This document shows, piece by piece, positions 1-7,962 of a DNA stretch of 15,425 nt; position 1 is the first letter of the stretch, and each line of letters begins with the position of its first letter. The DNA lies in the NCBI GenBank assembly GCA_035295665.1, contig DATGIQ010000107.1:1-15425 (forward strand). Reading direction: 5' to 3'. The notes under the pieces are model-generated. The model made no database searches. It had not been told where the DNA came from and saw only the letters and a program-made list of their open reading frames with translations. The position numbers were made by a program, and so were the translations under genes. This DNA is from DATGIQ01 sp035295665 (GTDB lineage: Bacteria; Planctomycetota; Planctomycetia; Gemmatales; Gemmataceae).

Positions 1-90
1 CATCCAACACGGGGTCAAGGGCCGCGAATTTCCGTTGTATACGTGCGACAGCAGTTGCATCATGCATGCTCCGCTTATCCCAAAACCGTC

Positions 91-573
91 CTAACACGGA
101 TAGATCAATTCGGCGAAGTTATTTTTTCGCGGGCCCTTACCTGGGATTGCTTCGGGAACCGGCACGCCGGTTCCGACATCCGTCGTCCCTCCGATCTTGC
201 CAATAAGGCTCAGGAAGATGGCATCAGGAAGTACAGCGTTCGGTCCTCCCTTTCCCGTGCCGTTGTATTCTGACCCGATGCCGTACCCTATCCCGTCAGC
301 GTTAACATCTGCCCACCCGAACGAAACCGTAGTACTGGGGTCCGTCGCCAAAGTCAGCCGTTCTCCTGCAACAACGTCGATGCCCGTATCCCGCCAAGGC
401 GCTCTTACGTCCACATCGAAGACCGTGCCATCGAGCAGGGTACGGTTTTCGAGCGTTTCTATGAAGGGCCTGTAAGTCCACGCGCTCAAACCCAGTGAAC
501 GATAAGATCGCCGCCGCTCATTCCCAGATCGTGAGAACGTACCAAGCATTCGTTTCCGCAGAGACTGGAACAT
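91..573 (-). CDS. Short LEPR-XLL motif protein with PA-IL (LecA)-like domain, probably truncated
   Basis: A 160-residue protein. Residues 36-49 read RPFIETLENRTLLD, a version of the planctomycete LEPR-XLL motif found near the N-terminus of many large exported or surface proteins. Residues 50-148 resemble a PA-IL/LecA-like beta-sandwich (WRDTGIDVVAGERLTL, then LSLIGKIGG and VPVPEAIPGKGP), a fold that in its best-known member binds sugars. The reading is from recognition, not a search. The start is set by an AGGAGG eight bases before the ATG; an in-frame ATG farther upstream lacks such a site. The usual continuation after GKGP (a glycine-rich, aromatic strand) is missing: the frame runs KNNFAELIYPC to a stop, and neither other frame rescues it. 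It is therefore either a short stand-alone protein or a truncated one. Expected location is outside the cytoplasm. Confidence 0.6.
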   Translation of the reverse strand: MFQSLRKRMLGTFSRSGNERRRSYRSLGLSAWTYRPFIETLENRTLLDGTVFDVDVRAPWRDTGIDVVAGERLTLATDPSTTVSFGWADVNADGIGYGIGSEYNGTGKGGPNAVLPDAIFLSLIGKIGGTTDVGTGVPVPEAIPGKGPRKNNFAELIYPC

Positions 574-581
574 GGACCCAT

Positions 582-587
582 CCTCCT
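582..587 (-). promoter_or_regulatory. Ribosome binding site fixing the start at 573
   Basis: A perfect AGGAGG on the minus strand, eight bases before the ATG at 573. It supports starting the LEPR-XLL protein at MFQSLRK, not at the upstream in-frame ATG. Confidence 0.6.
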
Positions 588-702
588 TTTGGAATAAACA
601 TGAGGAACCATCGCGTCCCGGTTTGTCCGACCCACATCGGGTATTAACCACAGCGGGCGGAAAACATCCGATAAGAGTTTTCATTGCAGTCGCCAACAGC
701 CA

Positions 703-1155
703 TTAGTCGTGGCATGGAAGGCGTTTACATCCTTGGGAGAGGCGTCGGATGCCGGTGGGACAACGTCCAAAATGCAGCCAATTCCTTGCACTGAATGGCC
801 GTGTGGCTCGGAGAATCCGCTGGCCGCCTGTGTGGCTGGGCATCCTGAGCTTCTGGCCCTCCCTCTTGCGGCTAGGGCTCGCGCTGCCATCATCCTGCCC
901 GGTTTGTTCGCGAAGCCGCTCCCGTTCACGGTTGGCCAGGGGACCATATCCGTCGGGCTCGGTTGTCGTATTGCTGTTACAGAATTCACCAATAAATCCA
1001 GACAATGTCCTTCCCTCCTGGAGTGACCAGGGGAGGGATGCTTGTACGGAGATCGCAAGAAGTGATCGCTCCTCTAACGCTTCGGTGACTGGCCGAAAGA
1101 ATCGAGGTCGGCACGTACGCTTGCCTGGGCTCTTTCCGTTAAACCAAGGCCACAT
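703..1155 (-). CDS. LEPR-XLL motif protein fragment, degenerate C-terminal part
   Basis: An open frame of 150 residues. Residues 21-34 (RPVTEALEERSLLA) are a good match to the LEPR-XLL motif, preceded by a basic N-terminus (GKSPGKRTCRPRFF) as is usual for this group. A GGAGAG lies about seven bases before the ATG. Residues 45-62 (LQEGRTLSGFIGEF) look like the start of a beta-sandwich repeat of a large surface protein. Beyond about residue 65 the composition changes abruptly to Arg/Ser/Gly-rich text with no domain character (for example RERERLREQTG). This suggests the frame is no longer the ancestral one, or that the gene has decayed. It lies upstream of the other LEPR-XLL fragment on the same strand. 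It may be a pseudogene; no function can be given. Confidence 0.45.
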   Translation of the reverse strand: MWPWFNGKSPGKRTCRPRFFRPVTEALEERSLLAISVQASLPWSLQEGRTLSGFIGEFCNSNTTTEPDGYGPLANRERERLREQTGQDDGSASPSRKREGQKLRMPSHTGGQRILRATRPFSARNWLHFGRCPTGIRRLSQGCKRLPCHD

Positions 1156-1439
1156 CGTGACACTCTCCGCGAATTATTGATCGTATCCACGAGGCGATCT
1201 TATCCTCCCCTTGTCTAAACGGTGCTCGTTGCCGAAGTGTGACAGTACTTTCGGTATGCGGTTGACTGGCATGCGTTGCCGGATGCTTCAAGACGTTCTT
1301 TACGGACGTGAAGGGAACGGGCGAGGAGCCAGGCATGGCACACGGAGAAGCTACCAGCACATCAGAAACTGCTCATTGGCATCAATGCGGCGAAGACGCA
1401 GCGCGAGGGACGCAATCACGGATTCCCTTCATGTACCGG

Positions 1440-4400
1440 TTACCAGCCCAGTCTCAGATTCGTGAGTCGTCGTCGGACCTCCTCGATGTCGCAGAGAATG
1501 ACGGTGCCGTCGGCATTACCCCACACAAGGTGCGTGCCAGCACTGTTGAATGGTATCCAAAACGAGCTGAGCTGCGAATCGATCCCCAGTGTCACTACGG
1601 GAGTGGTACTCCGTCCGCGGAACAGACCGATCCCACCGTTCGCGCTACGCGCGCAATACCGCGCATCCGGACCGAGCCCAGCAAAGGCTTGCTCCCAAGT
1701 ATCAATTAGCTTGCCAGTGGGCATTTCGAGGAGATTCAGAGACGTCCCGGCTTCGGTGCGGCTTGCCAGCAGAAGGAGCTTTCCAGCTGGATCAAGCGAC
1801 CAACCAGCACCACCAAGAGAATGATGATATGGCTCGGGAGGCAGCGACCAGAGTACGTTCCCGCTTTGACTGTCGAATACCTTGAGCAGGTGTCTGCTCT
1901 CTGGGTCCTTGCCCATTCGCCCCTCAACGATAAAGAAACGGCCGTCCGCGGGGGCGAGGGTCGCATAGACGCGCCAATTGAAATCGCGAATTTCATGGAG
2001 TGGCTTGCTGGGATCCTTGGCGAGCAGGTCGCGCACCCGGCAAACACGCGGGTGCTGTTCGGGGTTGGCCCGAGAATCGGGGGCGAGCTCCATCCCTTCC
2101 GTCTCAAAGCGGATCGAGAGGAGTTGCTCTTTGCGGGTCGTGAAAGCGAGAGTGTCGCCAAGCCCAGGTGGGAGTTTCCAGAACCCTTCCTCACGACCGG
2201 AATCCAGGTTCCACAACTTGGCCTCGCTACCGGAAGAGAAGGCGAAGCGCTTGCTGTCGGCACTGAACGCCAGGGCCGAGTTGTCGGCGAAGGGGCCTTG
2301 GGGCACTTCCAGGACATGGAGGAGCCGGCCGTCCGATGTTCGCCATATTCCAACCTCCCAGTCCATCGTCAGGGCGGCGACTCGATCTCCTGGCGGCGAA
2401 AAGATCACCTTGGATATTCGCCCCGCTAGCCCCCGCAGCGACAGCAAGCCACGACCATTCTCAAGACGCCAGAACTCGACGCGGTTCAGCTTGGGATCAT
2501 AGTCCCGGGACGCCACGGCCAACGTTTGGCCGTCAGGGGCGAACGCGACACTGTGCACGAAGCTTGCAGCCGGCAAGATCAGCAGGAGGCGGCCGGTCGC
2601 GAGGTCCCACAGGCGGGCATCGTACCGTCCGCAGGAGGCGACGGTCATTCCATCCGGACTGAAGGCAACGCTGTAGATGTCATGTGCGGAGCCACGGAAC
2701 GGCGGCTTGGGAAGTCTTGTGGCAAGGTCCCAGATGGTTATGACGCCGCCAGCGTCTCCAATGGCCAGTAGACCGCTCAGTCGCTTTTCGCGCGGCTCTT
2801 TTTGAGGCTCGCGGCGGCGACAATCGGCTGCGTACGTTAGACAATGGATCTTGGCGCGCCCGTTCGGTAACTCGGCGAGAATGGTGCCTTCCGGCAAAGA
2901 TCTGACCGTGACGTGGCCATCGTCCTGTGCGATTGCAAGCCACGAGCCATCGGGAGCAAACTGCAATGCCGCAGCCTTCGTGGGAAGTTCTTTAATTAGT
3001 TTGCCAGAGGCGGTTTCCCAAATAGCAAGCGTCCATTTCTGTTCTGCGATCTTGGTGGAAACAGCGAGCATATTGCCTTTGGGCGCCACGCTCATAACGG
3101 GGAAATTAAGCGGTGTCAACGGCTCGGGCTTACCCTTACCCTCCGCTCCCACATTGAATGCAGCGAGTTTGCGCCGTTGGCCTACGTCCCAGAGTTCGAA
3201 AGTCCAAAGATCCTTTGGCGCAACTTGGAGAGCGGTGCCGTCGCCGCGGAAGGCAACCGGTCCATCTCCGGCTAATTCGGAGCTTTGAAACTGATCGGTT
3301 GTGCTGTCCCATATTCGGGCCGGACCAGCGCTCGTGCCGCCCAGGAGAATACGCTTTCCTTCACGATCGAACACAACATCGGACGCCAAGCAGTTTTTCA
3401 AAGACCGATCTTGGCGGGCGTCCACGCCCATCAATGCTGCAGCGGCCTGGTCACGCACAGGCTCGCTCGCGCCAATTCTCGACGTATCGCGTGCCAGCTC
3501 CCAAGCCTTTTCAGACCAACGCGCCGAATGATCTTTCAGTCGTAGCGTGGTCGCGTCCTGTAGCATCCGCTCGCGCCGTTGCTGCTCCGCCAGCTTTCGT
3601 TGCTGCTCCGTCAACTGCCGTTGCTGCTCCGCCAGCTGCCGTTCCTGCTCTGCTGCGAGCCCTAGCTGTTTCGCCAATTGCCGTTCCTGCTCCGCAAACA
3701 GCAGACTTCCACCCGCAGCAACAATAAGAGCGACCACCGCCCCGGCAATTACCGTAGCCCAACCCCTAATCCGACGAGCCCACAGGGCAAGCCGTCGCAT
3801 CGTCCGTGCCGGCCGCGCCACGGTCGGCTCAGAGCGCAGCCAGCGGCGCAAGTCCTCTCCAAACTCTCCGGCGGTCGCATAGCGCTGGATGGATTGCTTC
3901 TGCATCGCTTTGCGACAAATCGCAGCCAGGTCCGCGGGGATATTGTCCACGAGTTGCTCCAGCGGCGTGGGTTCCTCTCCGAGTACCTTGGCCTGAATCT
4001 CCGCTGGGGTTTGGCCCACAAAGGCGCGGTGCAACGTCAGCAATTCGTAGAGCGTCACACCCAAACCCCAGATATCCGAACCGGCATGATCGGTGACGCC
4101 GCGATACTGCTCGGGTGCGATGTAACCCGGCGTGCCCATCCCCGCCTGCGTCAGCTCAGGAGGTTCGTCCGATCCACCCTCGGACGGCGAAACAGCGCTA
4201 TGATTTTGATCCGTGTGGCAGCGTGCCAGGCTGAAGTCGATGAGCCAGCACTGCCCGAACACGTCCACCATGATGTTCGACGGCTTGACGTCGCGGTGCA
4301 AAATGTGCACGTCATGGGCGTGTTGCAAGGCGGCCGCGGCATCGGCTATCACCTTGGCGACCGAACGGAAGTATTCTTGGGATAAATGGAGCTTCTTCGC

Positions 4401-5051
4401 CCTCGGCGCATCGGATGGCTCCAGTGCTTTCGGCCACGGTCCTTCGGGATTTGTCGAACCCGTCGACTGGGCAACCTCCGCGCGCTGTTTCACCAACGTG
4501 GCAGCCAACTCCGCCAGCGTCGGCGTTTTCCGTGAAACCCCCGAGATGGCCTGGGCTTGAGCTGTCCGCACCACGTGGTGCAAGGCGGCTCCCTGGATAA
4601 AGGCCATCGCAAAATAGTGCCACGGGCCGTGCTGGCCCGCAGTGTGGATCGGCACGATATGCGTCTGGTGCAGTTGTGCCAGGACATGCTGTTCGCGTAA
4701 GAAACGTTTCTGCGCGCTTTGCGTCAGCCGCCCATAACGGACCTTGACGGCAACGTTGCGGCGCAAGGGCAATTGCTCGGCCTCATAGACCACGCCCATG
4801 CCGCCCCGGTCTACCTCGCGGAGGAGGCGAAAGCCAGGCAACTCCTCCAGACCGGGCAGGCCAGGGTCCGACGGCGCTCGATCGAACACCTTGTTGACCG
4901 CCGCTTGCCTCTTGAACTCTGCCGCCAAGTGTGGATGAAGTGCGCTATATTTCTGGACGATAGCGTCGGGGTCGGCCGCCCCATCCAGTTCCTCGAAAAA
5001 CTGGGCAAAGATGTCTTCCTGGCTCGGGGAGCCTGAAGGGGTATCGGTCAT
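1440..5051 (-). CDS. Membrane-anchored Ser/Thr protein kinase with C-terminal WD40 repeats
   Basis: A 1203-residue signalling kinase. Residues 1-73 are a cytoplasmic lead. The kinase domain spans about 74-405: glycine loop DRGGMGVVY near 81-89, ATP-anchoring Lys103 in VAVK, HRD at 252-254 with Lys256, then DFS at 272-274 in place of DFG, and APE at 312-314. An insert of about 60 residues (162-224) separates the hinge from the catalytic loop. A single membrane helix lies near 431-452, followed by a 42-residue run of six heptads (453-498). The rest is a WD40-type propeller region with roughly ten repeats (signatures such as VAFSPDG and RLWDLATG). By analogy the kinase is inside the cell and the propeller outside, but this is inferred. 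The ATG overlaps the sigma factor stop as ATGA and has AGGAGGG nine bases upstream, so the two genes are translationally coupled. All catalytic residues are present, so activity is likely. Confidence 0.93.
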   Translation of the reverse strand: MTDTPSGSPSQEDIFAQFFEELDGAADPDAIVQKYSALHPHLAAEFKRQAAVNKVFDRAPSDPGLPGLEELPGFRLLREVDRGGMGVVYEAEQLPLRRNVAVKVRYGRLTQSAQKRFLREQHVLAQLHQTHIVPIHTAGQHGPWHYFAMAFIQGAALHHVVRTAQAQAISGVSRKTPTLAELAATLVKQRAEVAQSTGSTNPEGPWPKALEPSDAPRAKKLHLSQEYFRSVAKVIADAAAALQHAHDVHILHRDVKPSNIMVDVFGQCWLIDFSLARCHTDQNHSAVSPSEGGSDEPPELTQAGMGTPGYIAPEQYRGVTDHAGSDIWGLGVTLYELLTLHRAFVGQTPAEIQAKVLGEEPTPLEQLVDNIPADLAAICRKAMQKQSIQRYATAGEFGEDLRRWLRSEPTVARPARTMRRLALWARRIRGWATVIAGAVVALIVAAGGSLLFAEQERQLAKQLGLAAEQERQLAEQQRQLTEQQRKLAEQQRRERMLQDATTLRLKDHSARWSEKAWELARDTSRIGASEPVRDQAAAALMGVDARQDRSLKNCLASDVVFDREGKRILLGGTSAGPARIWDSTTDQFQSSELAGDGPVAFRGDGTALQVAPKDLWTFELWDVGQRRKLAAFNVGAEGKGKPEPLTPLNFPVMSVAPKGNMLAVSTKIAEQKWTLAIWETASGKLIKELPTKAAALQFAPDGSWLAIAQDDGHVTVRSLPEGTILAELPNGRAKIHCLTYAADCRRREPQKEPREKRLSGLLAIGDAGGVITIWDLATRLPKPPFRGSAHDIYSVAFSPDGMTVASCGRYDARLWDLATGRLLLILPAASFVHSVAFAPDGQTLAVASRDYDPKLNRVEFWRLENGRGLLSLRGLAGRISKVIFSPPGDRVAALTMDWEVGIWRTSDGRLLHVLEVPQGPFADNSALAFSADSKRFAFSSGSEAKLWNLDSGREEGFWKLPPGLGDTLAFTTRKEQLLSIRFETEGMELAPDSRANPEQHPRVCRVRDLLAKDPSKPLHEIRDFNWRVYATLAPADGRFFIVEGRMGKDPESRHLLKVFDSQSGNVLWSLPPEPYHHSLGGAGWSLDPAGKLLLLASRTEAGTSLNLLEMPTGKLIDTWEQAFAGLGPDARYCARSANGGIGLFRGRSTTPVVTLGIDSQLSSFWIPFNSAGTHLVWGNADGTVILCDIEEVRRRLTNLRLGW
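3577..3702 (-). repeat. Six 21-bp tandem units coding heptads of the kinase coiled coil
   Basis: Six imperfect units of exactly 21 bp in register, the clearest being at 3577, 3598, 3619, 3640 and 3682; the unit at 3661 is the most diverged. Each encodes one heptad of the form AEQQRQL just after the kinase membrane helix. Internal duplication of a 21-bp unit is the simplest origin; it would let the coiled-coil length vary by seven residues without breaking the frame. Confidence 0.75.
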
Positions 5052-5638
5052 AATTGCAGTCCCTCCTGCCCGAAGAGTTTCACCCACAAGTTAACAAAGC
5101 GCCGACGGGCACGCGTTAACCGCTGCCGGGCCGCCTGGGCGTCAATGTCGAGTACCAGGGCGATTTCCTCGCCGGACAACTCGTCGCAGAAGCGCATGCA
5201 CAGGATCTCATAGTCTTCCGGCTTCATGATTTCCATCATCCGGGCCATGCACTGCCGTAGCTCGGCCAGGTACTCTTCATGAGCCGCTGCCTTGCTCGGA
5301 CTGGTGAGCGGACTCATGAGCTTCATCGCAAGCTGCATGGAAGAGTCATCCGGCCACGCCACTTCCGCGCGCCGATCGCGCTTTGCGCGGTTATTGAAAT
5401 CATGATCGTCATACAGATGATTCAAAACGATCCGATACAGCCATGGATAGGGTTTCATCGCCGACTGTTTGAAAGCCTCCCAGCCGGCCTGGGCTTTGAG
5501 GAAGGCCTCGTTGAGGATGTCTTCCGGGTCGCGCCGGGCCGCGAGACGACGGTCGGAGCGCCGCCGTACCATCGCCAGCAATTTCGGTCGGTGCTCTTCA
5601 AACAACCTGCCAAGCTGTGCTAGATCCGCAACGTCCAC
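5048..5638 (-). CDS. ECF-type RNA polymerase sigma factor paired with Ser/Thr kinase
   Basis: A 196-residue ECF sigma factor that would direct RNA polymerase to its own promoter set. Region 2 spans about residues 12-85, with the acidic DPEDILNEAFLKA helix and PWLYRIVLNHLYD. Region 4 spans about 125-185, with MKPEDYEILCMRF, ELSGEEIALVLDI and the DNA-binding helix AARQRLTRARRRF. The GTG at 5638 is chosen because GAGGAG sits six bases before it and the protein then starts just ahead of region 2; an ATG at 5692 would add 18 residues with a weak site. Its TGA overlaps the kinase ATG (ATGA). Sigma factors beside large Ser/Thr kinases are a described planctomycete arrangement, in which the kinase is thought to control the sigma factor in place of an anti-sigma factor. 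No anti-sigma gene is visible here. I see no convincing promoter; a TTGGCA/TGCAAT pair at 5718-5747 with an 18-base spacer is weak. Confidence 0.9.
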   Translation of the reverse strand: MDVADLAQLGRLFEEHRPKLLAMVRRRSDRRLAARRDPEDILNEAFLKAQAGWEAFKQSAMKPYPWLYRIVLNHLYDDHDFNNRAKRDRRAEVAWPDDSSMQLAMKLMSPLTSPSKAAAHEEYLAELRQCMARMMEIMKPEDYEILCMRFCDELSGEEIALVLDIDAQAARQRLTRARRRFVNLWVKLFGQEGLQL

Positions 5639-5644
5639 CGAACA

Positions 5645-5650
5645 CTCCTC
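5645..5650 (-). promoter_or_regulatory. Ribosome binding site deciding a GTG start for the sigma factor
   Basis: GAGGAG on the minus strand, six bases before the GTG at 5638. It is much stronger than anything before the in-frame ATG at 5692, and it favours the shorter 196-residue protein. Confidence 0.5.
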
Positions 5651-5915
5651 AAGGTGCAGGGACCATCCTTTTCCTGTCGGATTCCACGACATAGGGTTCG
5701 CCCATACTGTAAACGGTATTGCACTGCAAACGTGACAGCTCTGCCAATAAATTCCGACTTTGTTGTCGAGACGAAGGTGGTCCGATTAGGAGGAGCACGT
5801 GAAGCGAATGCGAAGGTCAATCAGGCTTCCGGGAGAATGATGATGGTTAGTTCCGCGCGCGGGTAAATGGGACGGGCAGATGTCAGCGGGCACTTCTCTG
5901 CGGCAAGCTGGTTGG

Positions 5916-6434
5916 TTACACGTCCGTACTCGCAGATTTCTCCTCCGCCCCGTTAAACAGCCGCCGCCGAATATTGAAAAACGTCGCGCGGCAGCCCCCT
6001 CCCTGCTCGACGAAGGCCTGCGCCTTCTTCCCGGTCGTCGGGTACGCCTCGCTGGCCAGTATCTCCGCCGCCAGCCGCATCCGCCGCTTCTTCTCCTCGA
6101 TGGCCAGCAATTCCGTCCAATCCATGCCTGCCGCCTTGAGTTCGCCGGCGCGCACGTAATGGCGGAAGGACGGCTCGCGCATGCGGTCCAGATTCTTCCC
6201 GAACCATTCGTAAATCTCCGGCTCCTTGTCCTTAAACCACTCGGCCGCCTGGGCATCCACCTCGGTAGAACTCGGCTGGAACACGTGCACGTGCTCGCGA
6301 TCCTGCAGGGCGGAGACGTTGCTGTTCAACGTCCGCCAGTCGTTGCAGATGATGGGGTAATTCCCAACATGAGTACGTAAAGTTCCGCGCAGTTTGAGAA
6401 ACCAGTAAAGAGATTGAGCGCAAGTGTCTTCCAA
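5916..6434 (-). pseudogene. C-terminal remnant of an AAA-type ATPase
   Basis: The frame from about residue 25 onward resembles the tail of a planctomycete AAA-type ATPase often met in accessory DNA: NYPIICNDWRTLNSNV, then REHVHVFQPSSTEVDAQAAEWF, RHYVRAGELKAAGMDW and AFVEQGGGCRATFFNIRRRL. The upstream nucleotide-binding half (Walker A, Walker B) is absent. The first 24 residues (from MEDTCAQSLYW) look like chance reading through flanking DNA, and no Shine-Dalgarno site precedes that ATG. I therefore read it as a 5'-truncated gene, with its junction near 6365. The 200 bp upstream (6435-6641) contain no part of the missing half. Family assignment is by memory of related sequences and is moderately secure; the enzyme's role is unknown. 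Confidence 0.55.
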
Positions 6435-6641
6435 GCAATGGCATAGCGCAGCATCACTCGCTCGAGGGGAGTGCTGCCCGTGGGTAGACCGCTTACGGTT
6501 TGAGCCTGAGTCAAAGAGCTTTGGCGCGGCGTGGTTCGCCGGAAGATTGCCTTATCTCAAAAAAGACCAAGCGTGTTTGCCGTCGAATAGGAGACCGGTG
6601 TAGTTAGAGATAATCCCTGGTTCTGGCGGCAGTTTTTAGTG

Positions 6642-6717
6642 CGCTTGGACACCAGCCCAGAGCGCCCGCGACGGGTTAGTGGTCCCATCGCGGGCGCTCT
6701 GGGCTGGTGTCCAAGCG
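6642..6717. repeat. Perfect 30-bp inverted repeat (large hairpin)
   Basis: Arms at 6642-6671 and 6688-6717 are exact reverse complements over 30 bases (left arm begins CGCTTGGACACCAGCC), separated by a 16-base loop. The right arm ends on the base next to the stop codon of the PQQ-like lipoprotein gene (6718-6720), so the transcript of that gene would fold immediately after its stop. No run of T follows the hairpin on either strand, so it is not a standard intrinsic terminator. It could stabilise the mRNA end, act as a bidirectional stop, or be a dispersed palindromic element. Confidence 0.9.
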
Positions 6718-7962
6718 TTAGTCGCGGAGACAGAAAAGCATAGCCGCACTATTGACCGGCATCTGAAGTTCCGCGCCAAGATAGATGCGATAATGCCCCT
6801 CACGTTCGCCGTGCTCCGGAACGACAGCCGGCGAGGAAAACAACCGAGGCTTCGTTTGCGAATAGGTAGCCAGATCGAAGCTCCAGCCCACTTTTCCGCT
6901 CTCGATATCCAGCCGGTCGACGCGCCCCTCACTGCCCACGACATAGAGCCGGCGATCGACCAGGGCGGGGTTCGTGACCAGTGGACCTCCCAGTGACTGC
7001 GTCCAGCACACGTGGCCGTGGGCCCGATCCACAGCATAACAGCGGCCGTCGCGCGCCCCGAAGTAGACGCGTTCCGCATCCACCGCGGGCCGCACCAGAA
7101 CTCCATCGCTCACATCAACCCGCCATTGCGTTTCGCCACTGCCACTGGCCACGCACAGCACGGCCCCCGCCGGCTTCTCGGGGGGCTCGGCGCTCCGCGT
7201 GAGCCGGCCATTGCCCAGTCCGAAGAAGACCTGGGTTCCCGATACAGCCGGGGAGCCCCAGACCGGTAGGTCCGTCGCTTTGTGCCATCGGTCGGCCCCC
7301 GTCTCAGCATCGAGGCAAAAGACTTCCGTCGCCTTCCGGGTCCGACTCACGCCGCTGCCACAATAAAGCCAACGACCAACGACGGTAGGGCTCGTGTCCA
7401 CGTGGAGCGCTGCTTTATGGTGCCAGCGCTGAGCGCCGCTGATCGCGTCGAGGCAGTACAAGCCATCATCCCCCGCCGCGAAAAACACCTTGCCATCGGC
7501 CACACACGGACTCGACTCAATGTGGCCGCTGGTGACGATCTGCCACAGCTTATGACCGGAACCAGCATCGAGGCAATAGAACTTGCAAACCTGGTTGGCG
7601 TGCATTCCCTCGCCGATGTAGAGCCGGCCATCCGCCAAGCAGGGGGAAGAATACATGTGCTGCATCTCCCCGTCATCATCGAACTTCCAGATGATTTTCC
7701 CTGTCTGCGCATTCAGGCAGTAGACGACACCGGAAGTCGATAACCCAGCGTCCCGAATGGCGCCGACGTAGAGCCGGTCGCCGACCACCAGCGGCGAAGA
7801 GACGATGGCCCCGCGTTCGACCTGTTCGAAGGTCCACACGACCTTGTCGGCTTGCGCATGGCTCGGTTGTGGTGGGGACACGGTTCGTTTGCTACAGCCT
7901 GCTGCTATGGCGAGAAGAAGCAGCGGCGCCACGGGGAGAAACACGGCTGCGGATCGGCCCAC
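6718..7962 (-). CDS. Lipoprotein with PQQ-binding-like beta-propeller
   Basis: A 414-residue predicted lipoprotein. Residues 1-22 are a signal sequence ending in the lipobox LAIAAGC, with the lipidated Cys at position 23. The rest is made of repeated propeller blades of the PQQ-like type, each with a pattern such as SSPCVADGKVFF..DDGLYCLDAISGAQRW; about seven blades can be counted. Related proteins include BamB and PQQ dehydrogenases, but no catalytic or calcium-binding residues for a dehydrogenase are evident, so it is more likely a binding or scaffold protein in the cell envelope. The start is GTG, on the base right after the TAA of the DUF1559 gene, with GGGAG eight bases upstream inside that gene. 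The two must share a transcript. The gene ends directly at a 30-bp hairpin. Confidence 0.9.
   Translation of the reverse strand: MGRSAAVFLPVAPLLLLAIAAGCSKRTVSPPQPSHAQADKVVWTFEQVERGAIVSSPLVVGDRLYVGAIRDAGLSTSGVVYCLNAQTGKIIWKFDDDGEMQHMYSSPCLADGRLYIGEGMHANQVCKFYCLDAGSGHKLWQIVTSGHIESSPCVADGKVFFAAGDDGLYCLDAISGAQRWHHKAALHVDTSPTVVGRWLYCGSGVSRTRKATEVFCLDAETGADRWHKATDLPVWGSPAVSGTQVFFGLGNGRLTRSAEPPEKPAGAVLCVASGSGETQWRVDVSDGVLVRPAVDAERVYFGARDGRCYAVDRAHGHVCWTQSLGGPLVTNPALVDRRLYVVGSEGRVDRLDIESGKVGWSFDLATYSQTKPRLFSSPAVVPEHGEREGHYRIYLGAELQMPVNSAAMLFCLRD

Noticed and set aside
1211..1465. Plus-strand frame of 84 codons in the gap after the kinase
   Set aside because: No domain, no ribosome site, and its end runs into the antisense of the kinase.
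3577..3702. CRISPR-like repeat array
   Set aside because: Units are contiguous without spacers, and they encode coiled-coil heptads in frame with the kinase.
3678..4385. Plus-strand open frame of 235 codons inside the kinase region
   Set aside because: Antisense to the kinase catalytic domain, whose motifs are unmistakable on the other strand.
6326..6514. Small minus-strand frame upstream of the ATPase remnant
   Set aside because: It has a protein-like stretch (ERVMLRYAIAWKTLALNLF) but no family I recognise, no ribosome site, and it overlaps the ATPase remnant frame.
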